Assembly: GCF_004959855.1 (NCBI RefSeq)
Contig: NZ_SPNT01000001.1
Location: 186,001 to 250,000, forward strand
DNA from: Nitratireductor sp. XY-223
GTDB lineage: Bacteria; Pseudomonadota; Alphaproteobacteria; Rhizobiales; Rhizobiaceae
Direction: 5' to 3'
Length of the DNA: 64,000 nt
Shown here piece by piece: positions 37,640-46,654 of the stretch (positions within the stretch are counted from its first letter, which is position 1; each line of letters opens with the position of its first letter). The notes beneath the pieces were generated by a model that ran no database searches, was not told where the DNA came from, and was given only the letters and a program-made list of their open reading frames with translations. The position numbers and the translations under genes were made by a program.

Positions 37640-40150
37640 ATGAAAAACAGCGCGCGTGCGGTAGTGATTGGCGGGGGCGTGGTCGGCGTCTCGACCCTCT
37701 ATCACCTGGCGAAAAAGGGCTGGGACGATGTCATCCTCATCGAGCGCAAGGAACTGACCTCGGGCTCGACCTGGCACGCCGCAGGCCTGTTGCCGCTGTT
37801 CAACATGAGCTATTCGGTCGGCCAGATCCACAAATACTCGGTGCGCTTCTACCAGGAACTCGCCGAGGAAACCGGCATGGACACCGGCTTCAGGAAGGTG
37901 ACCAACGTGCGGCTCGCACGCACGCAGGACCGACTGGACGAGTACGAATACTACATGGGCGTCGCCGAGACGATCGGCATCGAGGTCAACCGGATGAGCC
38001 CGGAGGAGATCAAGGAAAAATGGCCCTATGTAGACACCGACGGGCTGATCGGCGCGATCTGCCACCCGGAGGACGGCTACATCCAGCCGGCGGATCTCAC
38101 GCAGGCGCTGGCCAAGGGCGCGCGCGACCGCGGCGCCACCATCTACCGGAACACGACTGTCGAGGGCATCGACCAGCTCGAGGACGGCCGGTGGCTGGTC
38201 CGGACCGACAAGGGGGATGTGACCTGCGAGCATGTCGTGTCGTGCAGCGGCAACTTCGCCCGTAAGACCGGCGCGATGGTCGGCCTCGACATTCCCGTCA
38301 TCCCGGTCGAGCACCAGTATATTGTCACCGAGGCGCATCCCGAGATCCAGAAATTCCGCGCCGATGGCGGGGCGGAACTTTGCGTGCTGCGCGAATCCGA
38401 TTCCTCCTGGTACATGCGCGAAGAGGCCGGCGGTCTTCTGCTCGGCCCGTATGAAAAGGGCGCCCCGTGCTGCTATGTGGACGGTCCGTCGGACGAATCG
38501 GAATACGAACTCTTCCAGGAAGACCTCGAGCGCCTGATGCCGCATATCGAGACGGCGATCGCACGGGTTCCCTATTTCGGCGAGGCGGGCATCAAGAAGG
38601 TCTACAACGGCGCGATCGCCTATACGCCCGACGGATCGCCGATCATCGGCCCGGCGCCGGGCAAGAAGAACTTTTGGCTAAACGAAGGCCATTCCTTCGG
38701 CGTCACGGCGGCCGGCGGTGCCGGCTGGCAGCTTGCCGAGTGGATCGTCGACGGCGAGCCGACCATCGACATGATGGGCGTCGATCCGCGCCGGTTCGGG
38801 CCCTATGCGACCGAGGGCTATCTGCGCGAGAAAAACGAAGAGGCCTATGCCAACGTCTTTACCGTGCACTATCCGGACGAAGAGCGCGTCGCGGCACGGC
38901 CGTTGAAGCGTACGCCCTGCTACGGCCGCATGGAGGAACTTGGCGCCGTCTTCGGATCCGTCTACGGCTGGGAACGGCCCAACTGGTTCGCGCCGCAAGG
39001 CTACGGCATCGACGTCGACACCATCGGCAAGCCGGACGTGCTGACCAACCACAACCATCCCAATCCGGATGCGGACAACAAGGTCAAGGAAATCTGGTCG
39101 TTCCGCCGCTCGAACTATTTCGAGCATGTCGGCAACGAGGTCAAAAACGTGCACGAGAATGTCGGGCTGCTCGACATGTCCGCCTTTGCCAAGATGGAAG
39201 TCAGCGGACCCGGCGCGCGCGACTGGCTGGATTCGATCCTCGCCAACGCGATCCCAAAGAGGCGCGGCCGCATCGCGCTCGCCCACCTGTTGACCAAAAA
39301 TGGCGGCGTGCGGTCCGAATTCACCGTCTACGAATGGGCGCCGGATCGGTTTTACCTTGTGTCCGCGGGCGCGTTCGAGGCGCATGACCACGATTACCTG
39401 CGCAAGCTCGCGCCGACCGACGGTTCGGTGCGGCTGAACGCCATCACCGAAAGGCTGGGCGTGCTCGTCCTCGCCGGCCCGCGTTCCAGGGACGTTCTTC
39501 AGAAGCTCACGCGCACCAGCCTCGAAAACGCGGACTTCCCGTGGCTTTCGGGCAGGCAGATCAGCGTCGGCCCGGCGAGCGCCCATGCGCTCAGGGTGAA
39601 CTTCGTCGGCGAGCTCGGCTGGGAACTGCATCACCCGATGGAGCAGCAGAACAGGATCTTCGATCTGATCATGGAGGCGGGCGAGGAATTCGGTATCAGG
39701 CCGTTCGGCATTCGCGCCATGACGGCGATGGCGGTGGAAAAGTCCTACCGCCTGATCCCGCGCGAACTATCCATCGAGTACAACGCCTATGAATCGGGCC
39801 TCGACCGCTTCGTCAAACCGAACAAGGGCGAATTCATCGGCCGCGAGGCTGTCGTGCGGGCGCGCGAAGAGGGTCTCAAATGGAATTTCGTCACCCTCGA
39901 GGTGCATGACGTGACAGACGCCGATGCGCGCGGCAGCGAGGCCATTTACAGGAACGGCGAACTCATCGGCCGGGCAACCCATGGAAGCTATGGATGGCGG
40001 CTCGGAAAATCACTGGCGCTGGCCATGGTGCGGCCCGATCTCAGTGCCGCGGGAACGGAACTCGAAATCAGGATCCTCGGTCAATTGCACCGGGCGACGG
40101 TGATCGAGGAGAGCCCGTTCGATCCCGAAAACGGTGTGCTCAGGGCCTAG
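37640..40150 (+). CDS. Dimethylglycine/sarcosine dehydrogenase-like FAD protein with GcvT domain
   Basis: The 836-residue cytosolic flavoprotein has an N-terminal DAO Rossmann domain (VVIGGGVVGVSTLYHLAKKG), the covalent-FAD region GSTWHAAGLLP, a middle FAO domain, and a C-terminal GcvT-like folate-binding half (from about residue 430; SNYFEHVGNEVKNVHENVGLLDMSAFAKMEVSGP onward). This is the architecture of dimethylglycine and sarcosine dehydrogenases, which demethylate N-methylglycines and pass formaldehyde-level C1 to THF. In context it would process DMG produced by betaine demethylation. The ATG at 37640 follows AGGACG; the frame is open upstream. Confidence 0.87.
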   Translation: MKNSARAVVIGGGVVGVSTLYHLAKKGWDDVILIERKELTSGSTWHAAGLLPLFNMSYSVGQIHKYSVRFYQELAEETGMDTGFRKVTNVRLARTQDRLDEYEYYMGVAETIGIEVNRMSPEEIKEKWPYVDTDGLIGAICHPEDGYIQPADLTQALAKGARDRGATIYRNTTVEGIDQLEDGRWLVRTDKGDVTCEHVVSCSGNFARKTGAMVGLDIPVIPVEHQYIVTEAHPEIQKFRADGGAELCVLRESDSSWYMREEAGGLLLGPYEKGAPCCYVDGPSDESEYELFQEDLERLMPHIETAIARVPYFGEAGIKKVYNGAIAYTPDGSPIIGPAPGKKNFWLNEGHSFGVTAAGGAGWQLAEWIVDGEPTIDMMGVDPRRFGPYATEGYLREKNEEAYANVFTVHYPDEERVAARPLKRTPCYGRMEELGAVFGSVYGWERPNWFAPQGYGIDVDTIGKPDVLTNHNHPNPDADNKVKEIWSFRRSNYFEHVGNEVKNVHENVGLLDMSAFAKMEVSGPGARDWLDSILANAIPKRRGRIALAHLLTKNGGVRSEFTVYEWAPDRFYLVSAGAFEAHDHDYLRKLAPTDGSVRLNAITERLGVLVLAGPRSRDVLQKLTRTSLENADFPWLSGRQISVGPASAHALRVNFVGELGWELHHPMEQQNRIFDLIMEAGEEFGIRPFGIRAMTAMAVEKSYRLIPRELSIEYNAYESGLDRFVKPNKGEFIGREAVVRAREEGLKWNFVTLEVHDVTDADARGSEAIYRNGELIGRATHGSYGWRLGKSLALAMVRPDLSAAGTELEIRILGQLHRATVIEESPFDPENGVLRA

Positions 40151-40199
40151 AGCTGTTGGTCCGGCCGTCGGCGATCCGACGGCCTATACGGCCTGCTGT

Positions 40200-40598
40200 C
40201 TACTTGGAAGCGTGGATCTCGCACTTGCCGGAATAGGCATGGGTCCATCGTCGCGCGCCGTTCTGGCAGCCCCTCAGGGCCAGCGCCTCGGCTTCCTCGA
40301 CGCTCTTTCTGTTCAGCGCGACGCCGCAGATGAAGTTCTTTCCCTCATAAGCGGCTGCCGTCAGGTCGGTCGAGGCGTAAGCAGAGTGTCCGCTGGCCGC
40401 GATATATTCCCTGAGAGCCCCCGGGCAGTCGCCCTTGGCAACGGTCAGCGAGAGCGGCAGCGACCGCCTGACATTGCCCTTCCAGCCGGCGAGCGACTCG
40501 CCGGGAGGCGGCGGCGATGAGGATGTGGTACAGGCGGCAAGCAGAAATGCCATGCAGCCGACCATGGCGGATTTTCGGTTTAACGCTGTAAGTTTCAT
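40200..40598 (-). CDS. Small Cys-containing lipoprotein (DUF4189-like)
   Basis: The 132-residue product has a lipoprotein signal with lipobox LLAAC near residue 22, a Ser/Pro linker, then a domain with VAKGDCPGALREYIAASGHSAYA and EEAEALALRGCQNGARRW..CEIHASK. The repeated small-residue helix plus Cys pair resembles DUF4189 stress proteins. Probably an envelope lipoprotein of unknown role. It is monocistronic and convergent with the dehydrogenase gene. Confidence 0.65.
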   Translation of the reverse strand: MKLTALNRKSAMVGCMAFLLAACTTSSSPPPPGESLAGWKGNVRRSLPLSLTVAKGDCPGALREYIAASGHSAYASTDLTAAAYEGKNFICGVALNRKSVEEAEALALRGCQNGARRWTHAYSGKCEIHASK

Positions 40599-40672
40599 GA
40601 ACGCGTTACCCGTTTGTTTTTATTGCGAAACCGAACATGCGGTTAAACAAGCGTTAAGCATGTCCCACCCGA

Positions 40673-40701
40673 TTCATAGCACCACCACTGGTTGCTATGA
40701 A
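40673..40701. repeat. Strong inverted repeat between the lipoprotein and regulator genes
   Basis: TTCATAGCA and TGCTATGAA form a perfect 9-bp stem; the interior CCA/TGG can extend it past a single bulged base. On the plus strand a moderately T-rich stretch follows, but not a clean terminator. Function unclear. Confidence 0.5.
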
Positions 40702-40803
40702 CCGGAAGTTCTTCTTTTGGTAAACGACACGATCGGGCGGCCGCTGCAATTTCTGTATCAACGGCGCGGTGAATCAAAACGGCCTGAAAGCCTTTGTGTC
40801 GGA

Positions 40804-41817
40804 TCAGGCGGCAGAGGTGAGAAGCTGCTTGCGGTCGGCTCGTTCCTGCTGGGGCGAGCGGCCGTAGAGTTCGCGGTAGCACTTGGAAAAATGCGAGGCC
40901 GAGACGAAGCCGCAGGCGACGGCCACTTCCACGACGGGCATCGATGACTGGATCAGGAGGTGACGTGCCCGGTCGAGCCTGATCTCCAGATAGTAGCGGG
41001 CAGGGGAGCGGCCCATTTCCTGGCGGAACAGGCGCTCGATCTGGCGGCGCGACAGACCCGCGTAATCGGCGATTTCCAGGAGGGACAGCGGTTCGGATAG
41101 GTTGCTTTCCATCAGTTCGATGATCGACAGCACCTTGGAATTCTGCACGCCGAGGCGCGCGCGAAGCGGCAGGCGCTGGCGATCGTGCGGATTGCGGACC
41201 CGGTCCGTCAGTGCCTGTTCGCAGACCCGGTTGACCAGGTTGTCGTCGTGGTCCTCTCCGATGAGGTTCAGCATCATGTCGAGCGATGCGGTGCCGCCGG
41301 CGCAGGTGTAGATATTGTCATCCGTCTCGTAGAGGTCGGCATAGACCTCGGCGAGCGGGAACTTCTCCGAAAAGCCCGGCAGATCCTCCCAGTGAATCGC
41401 ACAGCGCCGACCCGACAACAGGCCGGCGGCGGCGAGGACATAGGCTCCCGTGCACAGCCCGCCGACGGATATGTTCCTGTTGTGCACTTCGCGCAGCCAG
41501 GCATGGACCGACTTCTGGGCGTGGGTCTCGACATTGACGCCGGAGCATACGAACACCATGGAGGGGCGCTTTTCGCCGGCGAGGTTGCGCCGTTCCTCTT
41601 CGAGTGTCGCCGTCGCCGACACCTCGATGCCGTTCGAGGCCATGACCGGTGAACCGTCGAACGATGCGATGCGCCAACTGTAGGCCTGGTAACCGAGCAT
41701 GCGATTGGCGAGCCGCAGCGGCTCGATCGCCGTGGCGAACGCGATCAGCGAAAAATCCGGAACCAGATAGAAAACGAAGGATCGCTTTACCGTCGGCGTG
41801 TTGTTATCCATCGCCAT
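40804..41817 (-). CDS. GlxA/GbdR-type AraC-family regulator
   Basis: The 337-residue protein has an N-terminal DJ-1/PfpI-like (GATase1) domain (FVFYLVPDFSLIAFATAIEPLRLANRM, and SVGGLCTGAYVLAAAGLL around residue 130) and a C-terminal AraC double HTH (LSLLEIADYAGLSRRQIERLFRQEMG, ARHLLIQSSMPVVEVAVACGFVSASHFSKCYRELYG). This is the architecture of GbdR, the glycine betaine/DMG-responsive activator of betaine catabolism in Pseudomonas and rhizobia. Location between the dehydrogenase and corrinoid genes supports that. The ATG at 41817 follows CAGGGA; a palindrome lies 31 bp upstream. Confidence 0.85.
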   Translation of the reverse strand: MAMDNNTPTVKRSFVFYLVPDFSLIAFATAIEPLRLANRMLGYQAYSWRIASFDGSPVMASNGIEVSATATLEEERRNLAGEKRPSMVFVCSGVNVETHAQKSVHAWLREVHNRNISVGGLCTGAYVLAAAGLLSGRRCAIHWEDLPGFSEKFPLAEVYADLYETDDNIYTCAGGTASLDMMLNLIGEDHDDNLVNRVCEQALTDRVRNPHDRQRLPLRARLGVQNSKVLSIIELMESNLSEPLSLLEIADYAGLSRRQIERLFRQEMGRSPARYYLEIRLDRARHLLIQSSMPVVEVAVACGFVSASHFSKCYRELYGRSPQQERADRKQLLTSAA

Positions 41818-41847
41818 CAATCCCTGAACATCGCGCCCTGCATGTGT

Positions 41848-41861
41848 CTGTACCGGTACAG
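41848..41861. promoter_or_regulatory. Perfect palindrome upstream of the GbdR-like gene
   Basis: CTGTACCGGTACAG is a 14-bp perfect palindrome 31 bp upstream of the regulator start. It suits a dimeric repressor or activator; symmetric sites are unusual for AraC proteins, so another factor may bind here. Confidence 0.4.
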
Positions 41862-42117
41862 AATCTGTCACGGCGCAGGCGCCCAATCAATATACTGCTA
41901 GCCGCCATTGCCGCTATGGCGCTGAGATTCCAGAAACTTTTCAGTTAAATCTCTCCACCCGCTAAGCAAAAACGCCTTTGCGGCTGCGACCTTTACACAG
42001 TCGGTAAGTCCTGTGAAGCGAATTTTTTTAATGTGAAAATAAGTAAAATTTCGCCCTGCGGTCGATGTGTCGGCGAGACTAGGCGGGCCGGCGCGCCAGT
42101 GGGCGCGCCGGTCGTGT

Positions 42118-42372
42118 TCAAAGGCCGAGGCGGCGGCAGGAATCACGCTTGTCGTAGCGTGCCGGCCAGCCGATGTCGCGCAGCATCTGATCGCTGAGCT
42201 TGGCGATTTCCTTCTCCGTCTGCCGGTGCAGTCTGCGGCACTGGTGGCGCTTCCATAGCGCCCGGATTTCGTTCGCAAGACGCGTTACGATCTGGGTTCC
42301 TGCCCTGTGCCTCGCCGGCACAATGGTGACGCCGTACGGGTTCCGGTTTTCGATACGTGCATTGTTCAACAT
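42118..42372 (-). CDS. DUF1127 family small protein
   Basis: The 84-residue protein is basic and ends with the DUF1127 core (LSDQMLRDIGWPARYDKRD), preceded by an Arg-rich helix. Some alphaproteobacterial DUF1127 proteins bind RNA and affect phosphate uptake and C/N metabolism. A strong GAAGGAG site precedes the ATG. It lies head-to-head with the LysR gene. Confidence 0.8.
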   Translation of the reverse strand: MLNNARIENRNPYGVTIVPARHRAGTQIVTRLANEIRALWKRHQCRRLHRQTEKEIAKLSDQMLRDIGWPARYDKRDSCRRLGL

Positions 42373-42525
42373 GTTCAGGCTCCTTCCAGATTGCCGGTAT
42401 TCGTTTCCGAAAGACCGAAAAATTCAGAGAAGGTCGCGACCCTTGATCTTGACTATGGGGCTTCTATTTGGTTCAATCAAACGAAAAGTAATCAACGTTT
42501 CATTCAAAAAAATTGAACGAAGACC

Positions 42526-43437
42526 ATGAACGCTCCGATCAATCACCCCGCACCGCTTCTCGAGCTCGATATCCTGCGTACCTTCGTCGCCATAGCCGAC
42601 ACGGGCAGTTTCACAGCGGCCGCCTCAATCGTGTTCCGCACGCCATCGGCGGTCTCCATGCAGATCAAGAAGCTCGAAGAAATGCTCGGCAGACCGGTCT
42701 TCGCGCGCGATGCGCGGTCGGTGACGCTGACCAATGACGGTGTCGTCCTGCTCGGTTATGCGCGGCGCCTGCTGTCGCTCAACCGCGAGGCGGTCTCGCA
42801 GTTCGTGTCGCCCGACATTTCCGGCGTGGTGCGGCTCGGCGCCCCCGACGATGTCGGCGAGCGGCTGCTGCCGACCGTGCTGACGCGTTTTGCCAAGACG
42901 CATCCCTCGATCGCCGTCGATGTCGTCATCGACATGAGTTCCAACCTCATCAAGCGCATTGAGGAGCGGCGGCTCGATATCACCCTCCTGACCTGCGCCA
43001 CCGGAAAGGTGCCGGACGGCGGCGAAATCCTGTTGACCGAGCAGCTTGTCTGGGCCGGTGCTAAGGGTGGAAGCGCGCATCTGTGTTCGCCGTTGCCCGT
43101 CTCCATGTGGGAAGAGGGCTGTGCCTGGCGCGCCGGCGCCGTGGAAGGCCTGAACGAGCGCGGCATATCCTACCGCATCGCCTATATGAGCGCCCACACC
43201 GCCGGCCAGCGGGCTGCGATCATGTCCGACCTGGCCGTGGCGCCGCTGCCGAAATCGTTCGTCGGCGAGGATCTGGTGGTGCTCGGCGAGGAAGACGGAT
43301 TGCCGCCGATCGGCACCTATTCGCTCGGCATGATCGTCCGGCCGGATGCCGAGGCGCCGGTCTGCGCGGCCGCCGACCACATCCGTGCGACGTTTGCGAT
43401 GCTCGCCGATACGGGAGAATTCGCGGAGGCGAGCTGA
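42526..43437 (+). CDS. LysR-family transcriptional regulator
   Basis: The 303-residue protein has the LysR N-terminal winged HTH (LDILRTFVAIADTGSFTAAASIVFRTPSAVSMQIKKLEEMLGRPVF) and a periplasmic-binding-like effector domain. Its target is unclear: the divergent gene is the DUF1127 protein, and LysR regulators often control the divergent gene. The upstream region is AT-rich. Confidence 0.88.
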   Translation: MNAPINHPAPLLELDILRTFVAIADTGSFTAAASIVFRTPSAVSMQIKKLEEMLGRPVFARDARSVTLTNDGVVLLGYARRLLSLNREAVSQFVSPDISGVVRLGAPDDVGERLLPTVLTRFAKTHPSIAVDVVIDMSSNLIKRIEERRLDITLLTCATGKVPDGGEILLTEQLVWAGAKGGSAHLCSPLPVSMWEEGCAWRAGAVEGLNERGISYRIAYMSAHTAGQRAAIMSDLAVAPLPKSFVGEDLVVLGEEDGLPPIGTYSLGMIVRPDAEAPVCAAADHIRATFAMLADTGEFAEAS

Positions 43438-43445
43438 CCGGAGCG

Positions 43446-44387
43446 TCAGCGGGGAATCATTTCCACCCGGCGGTTTTTGGCACGGCCGTCCTCCGTATCG
43501 TTGCGGGCCACCGGCGCGAGGAAGCCGGCGCCGGCGGCGACCATCCGCTCCTTGCTGATACCGTGCGCGCTGGACAGCGCATCGACAACCGACTGCGCCC
43601 GCCGGTGCGACAGCCCGAGATTGTAGTCCATGCTGCCCTGGTTGTCGGTGTGGCCGACAATGACCACTGAAAGCTCCGGCGCGCCGTTCAGGAATTTGGC
43701 CATCTCCTCCAGTGTCGGCGCCGATTCCGGTTTGATATTCGCCTTGTCGGTGTCGAAATAGATGCCGTAAAGGGCGACGCTTCCCTTTTCGGCGAAGGCA
43801 TCCTGCATCGCTTTGGCGTCGACCATCTGGAAGGCGAGCTTGTCGATTTCGACGACCGTCACCTGGGTGCGGATCTTTTTGTGCGTATCGGCGCTGATGA
43901 CGACGGATGCGTAGACCTCGCCCTCGGCGCCGGAGCGCTTGGCGCCGAGGTAGCGGTAATTGAACGGATCGACCACCATCTTCGGCAGCGGAAACGTGTC
44001 GAGCGCGTATGCCAGGTTGCCGCCGCCGCACGCCTTGGTGTCGCACTCGAAAACGATCTCGAAGCCGTTGCCCGTCAGGCCCAGTTCGAAATTGCGCGCC
44101 ACCTCGGCCAGCGATTGGTCACCGTCGAGCGTGTAGGCGATGCGGGTGACGGTGCCCTCGATCGGCTTCAGATTGTCCGGATCGCGCTTGGTGGCCGGTT
44201 CGGTGGCGAACGCGTATTCGTCGAATTCGCGATGGTCGTAGGCGTTGATGAACGAGCCGTCGAAGCGACCGACCAGCGGATGATCGGCGCTGCCGGCAAT
44301 GTCCTCGGCATGTGCGACGGTCGACAGGATTGCCGCGACAGCCGCCGATGCGACTGCACGACCAACGCTTCTAAAGGAAGTATCCAT
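43446..44387 (-). CDS. OmpA-family protein with DUF4892-like N-terminal domain
   Basis: The 313-residue product has a signal peptide (AVASAAVAAILSTVAHA), an N-terminal domain with a Cys pair (FECDTKACGGG) and a C-terminal OmpA peptidoglycan-binding domain (YFDTDKANIKPES, VVIVGHTDNQGSMDYNLGLSHRRAQ and KNRRVEMIPR). It anchors the outer membrane to peptidoglycan. The ATG at 44387 was chosen because it directly begins the signal peptide; the frame stays open upstream only as a shadow of the neighbouring gene. Confidence 0.87.
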   Translation of the reverse strand: MDTSFRSVGRAVASAAVAAILSTVAHAEDIAGSADHPLVGRFDGSFINAYDHREFDEYAFATEPATKRDPDNLKPIEGTVTRIAYTLDGDQSLAEVARNFELGLTGNGFEIVFECDTKACGGGNLAYALDTFPLPKMVVDPFNYRYLGAKRSGAEGEVYASVVISADTHKKIRTQVTVVEIDKLAFQMVDAKAMQDAFAEKGSVALYGIYFDTDKANIKPESAPTLEEMAKFLNGAPELSVVIVGHTDNQGSMDYNLGLSHRRAQSVVDALSSAHGISKERMVAAGAGFLAPVARNDTEDGRAKNRRVEMIPR

Positions 44388-44521
44388 TCTTGCGCCCCGC
44401 TGCAATGTTGACGTCAGGGGCAATCTTAGGCAATCGCGAGAGGCGGTCAAAGCCGCCGGCAAAAGGGCATGGATATTCGGTGACAGGCTGTTGCCGCCAT
44501 GCACCATGGCGTCATCTTGCT

Positions 44522-46570
44522 CTAACCGCGCCGCCTGCGTCCTTCGCGGCGGCGCCGTCCACCGCCGTTGTCGGAGGCAGCCGGCTCGGCCCGGGCGGGA
44601 AGCGTGACGGCCCTGGCGAGTTCCGGGAACGCGTCGATCTTGTTCGGCAGGGCCATGGCGTTGACGAAATGCTCCTGGAACTTCGGTTCGAGCGCGGTCT
44701 CGATCTTCTCGATCGCCGTCACGGTCTCTTCGATCTCGCGGCGATAGCCGCGGTTGAGCAGCGCCATGCGCGCGCCGGTTCCAGCGGCGTTGCCGACGGC
44801 CTTGACCTTGTCCAGGTCGCAATCGGGAACCAGGCCGAGGACCATGGCGTATTTGGGATCGATGAAGGAGCCGAAGGCGCCGGCGAGACCGATCCGGTCG
44901 ACATGGGCGATGCCCTGCTTGTCCATGAGCAGCTTGATGCCGGCATAGAGCGCCGCCTTGGCGAGCTGGATGGCGCGCACGTCGTTCTGCGTGATGGTCA
45001 GGCGCGTGTCGCCCTCCCACAGGACGTAGGAGAAGGTGCGCCCGTCCTGGACGATGCGGTCGGTGCGGCTCGCGAGCGATCCGTCAATGACGCCGTCCTC
45101 GGAGATGATGCCGGCCAGGAACATCTCGGCAATCACCTCGATGATGCCGGACCCGCAGACGCCGGTGACGCCGGTTTTCGCGGCCTGGGCGGCGAAGCCG
45201 GACTCGTCCGACCAGGATTCGACGCCGATGACGCGCACCCGCGGCTCGAGGGTTTGCGGATCGATGCGGACCCGCTCGATAGCGCCGCTGGCGGCGCGCT
45301 GGCCGCAGGAAATCTCGGCGCCCTCGAAGGCCGGGCCGGTGGGCGACGAAGCCGCGACGACCCGGTCCTTGTTCCCGAGCACGATTTCGGCGTTGGTGCC
45401 GACATCGACAAGCAGCATGATCTCGTCCTGGCGGTGCGGGCCTTCGCAAAGGGTAGCGGCCGCCGCGTCGGCACCGACATGGCCGGCAATGCACGGCAGC
45501 ATGTAGACGCGCGTGCCGTGATTCAGCGCCAGGTTCAGGTCGGCCGCCCAGCTGTGCACCGCGCCCGATACGGCCAGCGCGAACGGCGCGCCGCCCAGTT
45601 CCGTCGGATCGATGCCGAGGAACAGGTGATGCATGATCGGGTTGCCGACGAAGACAGCGTCGAGGATATCGGCGGGATCGACGCCGGATTCGGCGCAGAC
45701 CTCCTCGATCAGGCCGTTCAGCGCGTTGTGGACCGCATTGGTCATCGCCTCCTGGCCGTCCGGGTTCATCATCACGTAGGAGACGCGGCTCATCAGGTCT
45801 TCGCCGAAGCGGATCTGCGGGTTGGACACGCCGGCGGAGGCGATCGTCAGGCCTGAGAGCAGCGACGACAGGTGCATCGCGATGGTGGTCGAGCCGATGT
45901 CGCAGGCGATCCCGTAGGCTTCGTTCTTCAGCCCCGGATAGAGCGCGATCAGGGCAGGGCGGGCGGTCTCCATGTCCCTGTGAATGGCGGCGGTGACGGC
46001 CCACTTGCCTTCGCGCAGGACCTTCTGGACCTTCGGCAGCAGATGCTGGTCGACGATGATGTCGGTAAAGCCCCAATCGCGCTCGAGCGCCAGTTTCAGC
46101 CGGTCGAGATCGCCGAGCGGCTTGTGCATGTCGGGTTCCTCGACCTCGACATAGCACATCTGGATCGCCGGATTGCGCTCGATCAGCCGCGTGTCGGCCG
46201 CCTTGCGGACGATCTGCGCGTTGACCTGGACATCCTGGGGTACGTCGATGACGAGATCGCCCTCGATCGTCGCCGAACAGGACAGGCGCCGGCCGTCCTT
46301 CAATTCCCGTTTTTCAGCGTAGCGTTTTTCCTTGGCGCCAAACGCGGAAACATGCGCGTCGGCGGAGGTAATGCCGTGCTTGGCGAAATTGCCTTCCTGG
46401 ATTTCGATCTGGCAGCGGCCGCAGATCCCGCGCCCGCCGCAGACGCTTTCGACATAGACGCCGAGCTGGCGCGCCGCCTCCAGGATGTTGGTGCCTTTTT
46501 CGAAACGGCCGCGACGACCGGAGGGCATGAAAAGGACCAGCGGGTCTTTTTCGCTCGCCTTCTGGTCCAT
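44522..46570 (-). CDS. ASKHA-domain corrinoid activation protein (RamA/RACo-like) with Arg-rich tail
   Basis: The 682-residue protein has an N-terminal plant-type [2Fe-2S] ferredoxin domain (CGGRGICGRC with a fourth Cys in RRLSCSATIE), a linker, and a C-terminal ASKHA ATPase domain (IACDIGSTTIAMHL near residue 220, LLVDVGTNAEIVLGN near 390). Such proteins use ATP to reduce inactive Co(II) corrinoid to Co(I) in methyltransferase systems. The protein ends with NGGGRRRREGRRRRG, an unusual Arg/Gly tail shared with other products of this cluster. The ATG follows AAAGGACACCAG. It is downstream of the methyl-THF methyltransferase gene. Confidence 0.87.
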   Translation of the reverse strand: MDQKASEKDPLVLFMPSGRRGRFEKGTNILEAARQLGVYVESVCGGRGICGRCQIEIQEGNFAKHGITSADAHVSAFGAKEKRYAEKRELKDGRRLSCSATIEGDLVIDVPQDVQVNAQIVRKAADTRLIERNPAIQMCYVEVEEPDMHKPLGDLDRLKLALERDWGFTDIIVDQHLLPKVQKVLREGKWAVTAAIHRDMETARPALIALYPGLKNEAYGIACDIGSTTIAMHLSSLLSGLTIASAGVSNPQIRFGEDLMSRVSYVMMNPDGQEAMTNAVHNALNGLIEEVCAESGVDPADILDAVFVGNPIMHHLFLGIDPTELGGAPFALAVSGAVHSWAADLNLALNHGTRVYMLPCIAGHVGADAAAATLCEGPHRQDEIMLLVDVGTNAEIVLGNKDRVVAASSPTGPAFEGAEISCGQRAASGAIERVRIDPQTLEPRVRVIGVESWSDESGFAAQAAKTGVTGVCGSGIIEVIAEMFLAGIISEDGVIDGSLASRTDRIVQDGRTFSYVLWEGDTRLTITQNDVRAIQLAKAALYAGIKLLMDKQGIAHVDRIGLAGAFGSFIDPKYAMVLGLVPDCDLDKVKAVGNAAGTGARMALLNRGYRREIEETVTAIEKIETALEPKFQEHFVNAMALPNKIDAFPELARAVTLPARAEPAASDNGGGRRRREGRRRRG

Positions 46571-46654
46571 CTGGTGTCCTTTCAGATCTGCGCGAATCAA
46601 CGCAAGCAACGTTGCGGCAGGATCCGTGCCGGGGCAAGCCCGGCACGCGCGGCC

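Noticed and set aside
43446-45020. OmpA frame extended upstream to 524 codons
   Set aside because: The extension is a shadow frame of the corrinoid activator gene. A proper signal peptide starts at 44387.
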